Shown here piece after piece: positions 42,584-48,506 of a stretch of DNA of 48,506 nucleotides. Position numbers and translations under genes: made by a program. The stretch is from Nanobdellati archaeon. Its GTDB lineage: Archaea; EX4484-52; GLR71. The DNA is taken from the NCBI GenBank assembly GCA_019429125.1, contig JAHYJO010000012.1, positions 1-48,506 on the forward strand, given 5' to 3'. The notes below the pieces were generated by a model, which did no database searches, had not been told where the DNA came from, and saw only the letters and a list, made by a program, of their open reading frames with translations. The first letter of the stretch is position 1. Every line of letters begins with the position of its first letter.

Positions 42584-43699
42584 ATGAGACAAATAATAGA
42601 TAATGTAAATCTGGGCGCCAGCATGACTGGTATTTCGCAGGAAACTCCTGTAACACAGCAAGATGATTTTGATTTTGTAGATGTAAAAGATGCAAAAATC
42701 ACTGTAATCGGTGCTGGTGGTATGGGCAATAATGCTATAAGCAGACTGCATACATTAGGTATTTCTGGTGCGGATACTGTTTCAATAAATACTGATAAAC
42801 AACATCTTCTGTCGATCAAAGCTGATAAAAAAATACTTATAGGTCGTGATGTTACTCGTGGTCTTGGTGCTGGTGGTTATCCTACAGTGGGTAGGCAGGC
42901 AGCTGAAGAATCAGTCAATGATATTAAAGATGCTGTAGCTTCAAGTGATCTTGTTTTTCTTATAGCTGGGATGGGTGGAGGTACAGGTACTGGATGCGCA
43001 CCGGTTGTTGCAAAGATTGCAAAGAAACAGGGTGCTATAGTAATAGGTGTGGTCACAATGCCTTTTAGGATTGAAGGTGGACGAATACCTAAAGCTCAAG
43101 AAGGACTTATGGAACTTAGGAAAACTTGCGATACTGTCATTGTGATTGAGAATGATAAACTTTTGGAGGTTGCAGGAGAAATGCCATTACAGCAGGCATT
43201 TGCAGTGGCTGACGAAATAATTGTTACTATGATTAAAGGTATAACTGAGACAATATCAACACCATCTATTGTAAACCTTGATTATGCGGATGTAAAATCT
43301 GTCATGAACAATGGTGGTGTGGCAGTGATTGGTGTGGGTGAAAGCAGTTCTGCAGCAAGAGCTAGAGAAGCAGTTGAAGAAGCAATGTCTAATCCTCTTT
43401 TAGATGTTGATTACCAAGGTGCAGCAGGTGCTCTTATACATATCTGCGGTGGTCCTGACATGAAGTTGAGCGAGATTGGTGAAATTGGTGAATTTGTCTC
43501 AAAACATCTCGATTCAGATGCATCAACTATATGGGGTGCAAGAGTGGATGAGAATATGCATGGCAAGATTCGCGTGATAACAATAATTACAGGTGTTCAG
43601 TCTGAATATGTCTTGGGTCCTAAACATTTACGTCAAGAACCTAGTACTCAGCCTGTTAAGCAAATGCAACATGAACTTGGTATAAAGTGTATATACTAG
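42584..43699 (+). CDS. ftsZ: Cell division protein FtsZ (paralogue 2)
   Basis: 371 residues from ATG 42584 ([16 protein letters not shown]), which has GGGGGAATT before it; the track start 13 codons upstream is AT-rich promoter DNA. GTPase motifs: [28 protein letters not shown]7 loop [15 protein letters not shown]. The C-terminal tail ends [12 protein letters not shown], comparable with FtsZ1's QIEKDLGIEFI. Two FtsZs with different N-termini and tails fit a two-FtsZ division system. Confidence 0.95.
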   Translation: MRQIIDNVNLGASMTGISQETPVTQQDDFDFVDVKDAKITVIGAGGMGNNAISRLHTLGISGADTVSINTDKQHLLSIKADKKILIGRDVTRGLGAGGYPTVGRQAAEESVNDIKDAVASSDLVFLIAGMGGGTGTGCAPVVAKIAKKQGAIVIGVVTMPFRIEGGRIPKAQEGLMELRKTCDTVIVIENDKLLEVAGEMPLQQAFAVADEIIVTMIKGITETISTPSIVNLDYADVKSVMNNGGVAVIGVGESSSAARAREAVEEAMSNPLLDVDYQGAAGALIHICGGPDMKLSEIGEIGEFVSKHLDSDASTIWGARVDENMHGKIRVITIITGVQSEYVLGPKHLRQEPSTQPVKQMQHELGIKCIY

Positions 43700-43720
43700 T
43701 GATTTTTACTAGTTTTTTTA
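43695..43720 (+). terminator. Hairpin plus T-tract at the end of ftsZ2
   Basis: ACTAGT...ACTAGT can pair around a GATTTTT loop and is followed by TTTTTTTA; the stop codon is inside the first arm. Confidence 0.55.
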
Positions 43721-43739
43721 TTTTTTATATATATAACTC

Positions 43740-43990
43740 CCTCCCATAGGTGTGCCTTGTGTTTTTTCAGGGTGCACCTTCTTTTTTTAAATTCCTTAAC
43801 CGAAAGCATTAATAAGGTCCTAATTTGAAGGTATATATATCTTTCGTAATAAATTATCTTTTGGAATTAGATATAGTTGTCTTTTCCGGGGTGGAGTTAA
43901 TAGGGGCTTATTGAATCTCAGTGATTCAAAGCTATCTACTTTTTTTCGGGAGACATAATTGTTTATATCTTAATCCAGGGGTGGATATAT
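43740..43990 (+). other. Possible structured leader or small RNA
   Basis: Contains AGGTGTGCC facing GGTGCACCT with a T-run after it (43748-43790), and further on TTGAATC-TCAGT-GATTCAA (43911-43929), which extends outwards as GCTT/AAGC with a bulge. Several GGGG tracts (CCGGGGTGG, ATAGGGGC, CAGGGGTGG) stand out in AT-rich surroundings. No match to a known RNA family. Confidence 0.4.
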
Positions 43991-44143
43991 ATGTATGGGA
44001 ATATAGGGCTTGATGCGTGCGCAGTCATAAAGATTCGGAATCAGAATCCTTTGAATCTTGTGGGCAATGATGCATATTCATATGCGTTGGTCAAAGCAAA
44101 AGATGTGCAGGTTGTGCCAAAGTTGTTTGAAGTAGGGATGTGA
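43991..44143 (+). CDS. Possible small protein
   Basis: A 50-residue ORF (MYGNIGLDACAVIKIRNQNP...) with GGGGTGGAT upstream of the ATG. Composition is normal-looking, but there is no recognised family and the ORF is short. Confidence 0.35.
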   Translation: MYGNIGLDACAVIKIRNQNPLNLVGNDAYSYALVKAKDVQVVPKLFEVGM

Positions 44144-44312
44144 TTGTGGATATTATGCAATTATGATTTATCCTTTAATTTTTTATTTTATTTTTTAATA
44201 TTTTTAATATTTTTAATATTTTTAATATAATATCTTCATTTTTTATTAATCTTGATAATTTTTTGTTATTTTTGATATTAACTTTTTTATTATTGTGATG
44301 TTAATTTAGAAC
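44144..44312. other. Extremely AT-rich spacer before the ligase gene
   Basis: Repeated TTTTTAATA strings (at least four in tandem near 44200). Possibly a transcription terminator for the upstream unit and promoter DNA for the ligase. Confidence 0.45.
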
Positions 44313-46289
44313 ATGGAGTATAAACTGTTGGCTGAAGTCTACAATAAACTTGAATCTACAACACTCAAGCTTGAGAAGGCTGAGATAATATCTGAGTTTC
44401 TTTCTGATCTTAAAAAAGAAGAGTTATCTATGGTCATTTATCTTCTAAATGGTAGGGTTTATCCTGGCTGGTCATCGTCGGAATTGGGACTTTCTTCAAA
44501 CCTTATGATAAAAGCAATATCAAGAGGTTATGGTGTCACTGTGGAAGATATTGAAGATGGATGGAAGATACTTGGCGATCTTGGGCTGGTGGCTGAAAAA
44601 TATTCTGTACAGAAAAAACAGTCTACACTGTTTTCAAGGACTCTTACTTTAAGTAAAGTGTTTAATAACCTCAGAAAGATTGGTGACTTGGGCGGGATGC
44701 GGTCACAAGATAAAAAGTTAGCGCTTGTCTCTGAACTTTTAGGTTCTGTGTCTAATCCTTTTGAGGCACGATATCTTGTGCGCACAGTCATAGGTGACCT
44801 TCGTATCGGTGTTGCAGAAGGGATATTGCGTGATGCTATTGTAGGTGCATTTTTCTCAAATATATATTCTAAAGAGACTCTTGACCAGAAAGTCAATAGT
44901 ATGACTAAGTTTGAGTTGGTAGCAAAATATGCTATTGGTAAAAAGATTGTTGTGGACATTAAGCTTGATGTGTATCTTCTGAAAAAATATGAAGAAGTTT
45001 ATACTGAACTTAACTCTTTAAATGAGGTTATTGTGCGTGATGTTGGTGTGATTGGCGATGATTATTTATCGAAGAAGAAATCAGGTGTTGACTATGTATT
45101 TTTTGATGACTGTTTTATAGGAAATGAAACTAAATCAAAGATAATATCATCTGTCGAGCATGCTTATAATATGACTAATGATTTTTCAGTTGTGGCTCAA
45201 GCTGCGCGTGATGAGGGGATTTCAGGTCTCCATAAACTTCATCTGACTGCAAACCATCCGATAAAAGTCATGCTGTACCAGAAAGCATTGACGATTGAAG
45301 ATGCATTTAATATTGTGGGTGAACCGGCTGCAATTGAATATAAATATGATGGATTCAGGCTTCAGATACATAAGACTCAAGAGGGGATACATCTATTTAC
45401 AAGACGGCTTGAAGAAGTGACTAATCAGTTTCCAGATGTTGTGTCGGCGGTCTCTAAAAATGTAGGTAGCTGGTCATTTATACTTGATTGTGAAGTTGTT
45501 GGCATTGATAAAAATACTGGCAAATGTCTTCCTTTCCAGAAGATATCGCGCAGGATAAAACGAAAATATGATATTGATGATATTGTCAAAGAGATACCTG
45601 TTACTGTACATTTCTTTGATGCGATGATGGTTGATGGAAAAAATCTTATTGATACACCTTATTCTGAGCGTAGGAAACTTCTGGAATCAATAGTTTCTTG
45701 TGATGAGACGGTCATGGTGGCAAAACATATAGTGACTTCTGATGTGTATGTTGTTAAGAATTTTTATGATGAATCGCTTTTCAGAGGAAATGAAGGCATA
45801 ATGATGAAAAATATGTCAGCACCTTACAAGCCAGGGAGTAGGGTGGGTTACGGGATAAAGATAAAACCTACAATGGATTCACTTGATCTTGTGATTGTGG
45901 GTGCAGAATATGGTGAAGGTAAACGGGCAGGATGGTTCAGCAGTTTTAATCTTGCATGTTATGATTCTGATTCTGGTGAATATCTTACGATTGGAAAACT
46001 TGGGACTGGGATAAAAGAAAAATCTGATGAAGGTGGTACCTCATTTCTGGAACTTACGGATCTTTTAAAACCTCATATACTTGAGGATAAAGGAAAAATT
46101 GTAACTCTTAAACCTACAGTTGTTATTGAGGTACATTTTGAAGAGATACAGAAGTCATTGACGTACAGTTCTGGGTTTGCATTGAGGTTTCCTAGATTTG
46201 TGCGTATAAGAGATGATAGGAGTCCTGAGGATGCATCAAGTATTGATGAGATCTCTTTAGTCTATGGTGGGCAGAGGGGAAGGGGTTAA
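44313..46289 (+). CDS. lig: ATP-dependent DNA ligase (archaeal type)
   Basis: Seals nicks at the end of replication and repair. 658 residues: an N-terminal DNA-binding domain (VSELLGSVSNPFEARYLVRT, GDLRIGVAEGI), adenylation domain with motif I EYKYDGFRLQIH (catalytic K344), motif III FTRRLEEVTNQFPD, GNEGIMMKN, and OB-fold with motif V LDLVIVGAEYGEGKRAGW. Most archaeal ligases are about 560-600 residues with the catalytic lysine near 250; here it is about 90 residues later, so the N-terminal part is longer. ATG follows an A/T-rich leader. Confidence 0.94.
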   Translation: MEYKLLAEVYNKLESTTLKLEKAEIISEFLSDLKKEELSMVIYLLNGRVYPGWSSSELGLSSNLMIKAISRGYGVTVEDIEDGWKILGDLGLVAEKYSVQKKQSTLFSRTLTLSKVFNNLRKIGDLGGMRSQDKKLALVSELLGSVSNPFEARYLVRTVIGDLRIGVAEGILRDAIVGAFFSNIYSKETLDQKVNSMTKFELVAKYAIGKKIVVDIKLDVYLLKKYEEVYTELNSLNEVIVRDVGVIGDDYLSKKKSGVDYVFFDDCFIGNETKSKIISSVEHAYNMTNDFSVVAQAARDEGISGLHKLHLTANHPIKVMLYQKALTIEDAFNIVGEPAAIEYKYDGFRLQIHKTQEGIHLFTRRLEEVTNQFPDVVSAVSKNVGSWSFILDCEVVGIDKNTGKCLPFQKISRRIKRKYDIDDIVKEIPVTVHFFDAMMVDGKNLIDTPYSERRKLLESIVSCDETVMVAKHIVTSDVYVVKNFYDESLFRGNEGIMMKNMSAPYKPGSRVGYGIKIKPTMDSLDLVIVGAEYGEGKRAGWFSSFNLACYDSDSGEYLTIGKLGTGIKEKSDEGGTSFLELTDLLKPHILEDKGKIVTLKPTVVIEVHFEEIQKSLTYSSGFALRFPRFVRIRDDRSPEDASSIDEISLVYGGQRGRG

Positions 46290-46386
46290 GATTATGGTAG
46301 TTGTACCAGATAAAAAATTAATAAAACTATTGGATTTTTGATATAGTCTAAATGATGGTGCTAATAGGGATTAAATAAGATGTTAA

Positions 46387-46653
46387 ATCGTTTCAGTAAT
46401 TATGTTAATAGTTACAGCAATTACTGTTTTTGTGTAAACAGATATTTCAAGTGACCTGCTTAATGTTTCTTAAACTCAAACAGAGATTTTACAAATTCAA
46501 CTTGTTTTATTAGGAGATTCAACATCTCCAATTTTTTCAAAATTGAATGTTTTAATTATAGGTGATAATCCTTTGAGTCTGAGTAGTCAAAATCTGTTGA
46601 ATGAACGGAATCAAATAGAATTAATTAGGGTTTGTGTTATAAATGAATATTAA
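46387..46653 (+). pseudogene. Remnant of a pilin/archaellin-like secreted protein
   Basis: One frame reads a hydrophobic SVIMLIVTAITVFV, then a TAA (46435), then TDISSDLLNVS, then another TAA (46471), then TQTEILQIQLVLLGDSTSPI and on to NQIELIRVCVINEY with stop at 46651-46653. The order hydrophobic helix followed by hydroxylated, Gln/Asn-rich domain is like archaeal type IV pilins. Two in-frame stops and no start argue for a dead gene. Family assignment is tentative. Confidence 0.4.
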
Positions 46654-46737
46654 ACTGATTTTTGACGGGGTTTATAAATAAAAAATATTTAAAAAATATT
46701 CAAAATCACTCGATTTTTGGACAGTGCCCCGTAAATG

Positions 46738-46754
46738 ATATATATATATATATA
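46738..46754 (+). promoter_or_regulatory. TATA tract upstream of the Gly-rich secreted protein
   Basis: (TA)8-like tract about 35-50 bp before the candidate start codons; suited as a TATA box with a short leader. Confidence 0.45.
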
Positions 46755-46790
46755 GTGTGCCCAATATTATTAATGATTTGTATGATTTGT

Positions 46791-48506
46791 ATGAGTTTTA
46801 GAAGACATGTATTTGTATTTTTTACTTTGATTAGTATGTTATGCTTTTTTGGGGTTGCGAATGCGAGTGACCTAACTGTAACTACATTTCAGAATATTAC
46901 TGATAATTGTAATTATGTTTCTGGTACGCGCACATATAATTGTTCTGTTGATGCAAGTGGTAATGTTTGGGATAATATTAATATTGCAAATTCTATCAGT
47001 CTGCCTACATCGGGGGTATATTCTACAAATATAATTTTTACTACTAAAAATAATTTTGTATCTAAAAGTATTTTTGCTCTTGGTGGTGGTGCGGATAAAG
47101 ATCCAGGGCATGATGGCGGGTCAATAAAGATAGATGCTGGAAATATTACGATTGATGGTTCTTTGCATAATTATGGTACTTACTGTTATTCTTATAGTTG
47201 TTATAGTGGTTCTCGAGATACATATTGTCGTGATGGTGGTTATGGTGGCAATGTTGAACTTATATCTGAAAAGGATGTTGTGTTAACGGGGGTTATAAAT
47301 AGTTATGGTGGCCCTACTTCAAGTTGTGTTGGTGGTGGTCGTGGTGGGAATGGGGGTAGTGTGTATATTGTTGCAAATAATACAATAAATATGACAGATA
47401 TTAATATTTATGGTTCTTATGGGTCTGGTGGTGGCGCGGGTGGATTAATAACTGCGGTTTCTGATACTATAAAAATTAATAATATTGATGCTCAAGGTAA
47501 GGATGGTCGTACTAAATATCGTTCTGGTGGTGCTGGTGGGCAGATAGATATACTAAGTACTTATGTTGAATTGGGAAATATCAATCTTAATGGTGGTACT
47601 GGACAAAATTATGGTGGTGTTGGAGGGAATCTGATTTTAAAGGCTGATTATATTGATGGTATTGGTACAATTTCAGCAAGTACTTCACGGGGTAGGGATC
47701 AGTATGGTTTGATTGGTGGTACTGTTGAAATTTATTCTAAAGGCGACCTTGTCTTGAGTTCTATATCTGCTAATGGTGGTGCTGGTGGATCTGATGATTG
47801 GAGATATGGTGTTTATACTGGTGGTCCTGGGGGCACAGTTGTTGTAGAAACTAAAGGTATATTGACTGTAAATTCAACAATAGATACTTATGGTGGTTCT
47901 GGAGGGTATAAAGATGATAGTGATGGACAACCTGGTGGTCCTGGCGGGAAGATATATCTTACTGCTGAAGAGATAAGAGTCAATGGTTTGGTACGCGCTA
48001 ATGGTGGTGTTGGTGGGAGTGCAGATGACTGGACAGATAGGGGAGCAACTGGTGGCGTAGGTGGGTACATAAGGATTGTATCTGATATCCTTACAACTAC
48101 ACAAGAAATTCAAGCTATCGGAGGTAATGGTGGTAATGGTGGTGCATGTTCATCTGGTGGTTCAGGTGGTGCTGGGGGCAATATTGATATTTATAATTCT
48201 GATTCGTTGCTTGTATCACGGATTGATTCAGTTGTGCGTGTAAATGGTGGTGTTGGTGATGCTAGTTCTAGATGTAATAAAGGTCCATCTTGTGTTTGTG
48301 GTAACGGTGGTGCTGGTGGCGCTATAGATTTATTTAATGATGATTCAATAGCTATAAGTTCTGAGAAATTTAATGTATTAGGTGGTTTACCTCCTGCAGT
48401 TTCAGCTTCATATTGTACTGGTACTTGTGGTTATAGTGGTGCTTTAGGTAGGAAAGATTTAAGTTCTCGTACAGTACCTACTGGTTTTCGTTTGACTTCT
48501 AATATA
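46791..48506 (+). CDS. Large glycine-rich secreted repeat protein (partial, runs off the window)
   Basis: 572 codons are open to the window edge. Three Mets are close together (46773, 46782, 46791); the last gives a good signal peptide MSFRRHVFVFFTLISMLCFF then GVANA, cut before SDLTV. The mature chain is built from repeated ~45-60 residue units of type GGxGG + short beta-strands (e.g. IDAGNITIDGSLHNYG; KGDLVLSSISANGGAGG; GKIYLTAEEIRVNGLVRANG), reading like a right-handed beta-helix or adhesin stalk. Cys pairs occur in several loops (YCYSYSCYSG; CNKGPSCVCG). Likely surface-exposed, possibly anchored by a C-terminal signal outside the window; the archaeosortase could process it. No enzyme motif seen. 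Confidence 0.8.
   Translation, partial: MSFRRHVFVFFTLISMLCFFGVANASDLTVTTFQNITDNCNYVSGTRTYNCSVDASGNVWDNINIANSISLPTSGVYSTNIIFTTKNNFVSKSIFALGGGADKDPGHDGGSIKIDAGNITIDGSLHNYGTYCYSYSCYSGSRDTYCRDGGYGGNVELISEKDVVLTGVINSYGGPTSSCVGGGRGGNGGSVYIVANNTINMTDINIYGSYGSGGGAGGLITAVSDTIKINNIDAQGKDGRTKYRSGGAGGQIDILSTYVELGNINLNGGTGQNYGGVGGNLILKADYIDGIGTISASTSRGRDQYGLIGGTVEIYSKGDLVLSSISANGGAGGSDDWRYGVYTGGPGGTVVVETKGILTVNSTIDTYGGSGGYKDDSDGQPGGPGGKIYLTAEEIRVNGLVRANGGVGGSADDWTDRGATGGVGGYIRIVSDILTTTQEIQAIGGNGGNGGACSSGGSGGAGGNIDIYNSDSLLVSRIDSVVRVNGGVGDASSRCNKGPSCVCGNGGAGGAIDLFNDDSIAISSEKFNVLGGLPPAVSASYCTGTCGYSGALGRKDLSSRTVPTGFRLTSNI

Noticed and set aside
47874-48113. Minus-strand Pro/Thr-rich ORFs opposite the Gly-rich protein
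   Set aside because: Antisense of Gly codons (GGT gives ACC); the sense frame has a signal peptide and stays open for 572 codons.

Overview
The window is about 48.5 kb of AT-rich archaeal chromosome. The archaeal character comes from the secE-spt5-L11-L1-L10(P0)-L12(P1) cluster, whose two stalk proteins end in the typical GLGxLFG tail. It is supported by a Hef helicase-nuclease, archaeal-style ValRS, two FtsZ paralogues, an archaeosortase, a class III (QxSxEY) pilin with an EppA-like peptidase, an initiator tRNA with an A1:U72 pair, BRE/TATA promoters and GGTGAT-type ribosome binding sites. Small gene size, many short hypothetical genes and a bacterial-type LeuRS fit a DPANN-like lineage, but that placement is inference.

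Layout. 1-3.6 kb is accessory: a type III restriction Res subunit with a frame-disrupted 5' part, a hairpin-rich intergenic block, and a Xer-type recombinase followed by a 26-bp palindrome. 3.7-17.2 kb runs almost entirely rightward: leuS, a wHTH-nucleotidyltransferase with a decayed HEPN partner, small genes, an FKBP-type prolyl isomerase, ftsZ1, valS, and the SecE/Spt5/ribosomal stalk operon. RNase HII and tRNA-iMet follow.

18.5-22.45 kb is the strangest part. It holds a coiled-coil/winged-helix protein, about 1.3 kb of non-coding DNA with duplicated palindromic units and 16-bp tandem repeats, a XerA-like recombinase and another 26-bp palindrome. The locus is bracketed by copies of GGTGCCTAA that point rightward on the left side and leftward on the right side. 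Genes on both flanks mostly run toward this locus. I suggest a chromosome-dimer-resolution/terminus or segregation locus with polar guide sequences; a plasmid-like replicon or centromere is the alternative.

22.5-42 kb runs mostly leftward: DUF192, TrmI methyltransferase, cis-prenyltransferase, a long coiled-coil protein, archaeosortase, Hef, HerA-like ATPase, site-2 protease, the class III pilin, a DUF1624 membrane protein, a Tad/Epd pilus motor operon (ATPase plus two GspF-like proteins) and gatC-gatA. The EppA-like peptidase, thymidylate kinase and a few small genes are on the other strand. 42.6-48.5 kb runs rightward again: ftsZ2, a possible leader/small ORF, an ATP-dependent DNA ligase with a long N-terminus, a pilin-like pseudogene, and the first 572 residues of a glycine-rich secreted repeat protein that leaves the window.

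The genes join into four themes: translation and secretion (aaRSs, ribosomal stalk, SecE, GatCA, TrmI); DNA maintenance and division (Hef, ligase, HerA, XerA, FtsZ pair, RNase HII); the cell surface (pilin, peptidase, Tad motor, archaeosortase, Gly-rich protein, cis-prenyltransferase); and decayed defence or conflict genes (Res, HEPN-NTase). Several small proteins absent from the ORF track were found by hand: a desulforedoxin-like 41-mer, a zinc-ribbon-like 52-mer, a 42-residue membrane protein, a Cys-rich 56-mer and a possible 50-mer.
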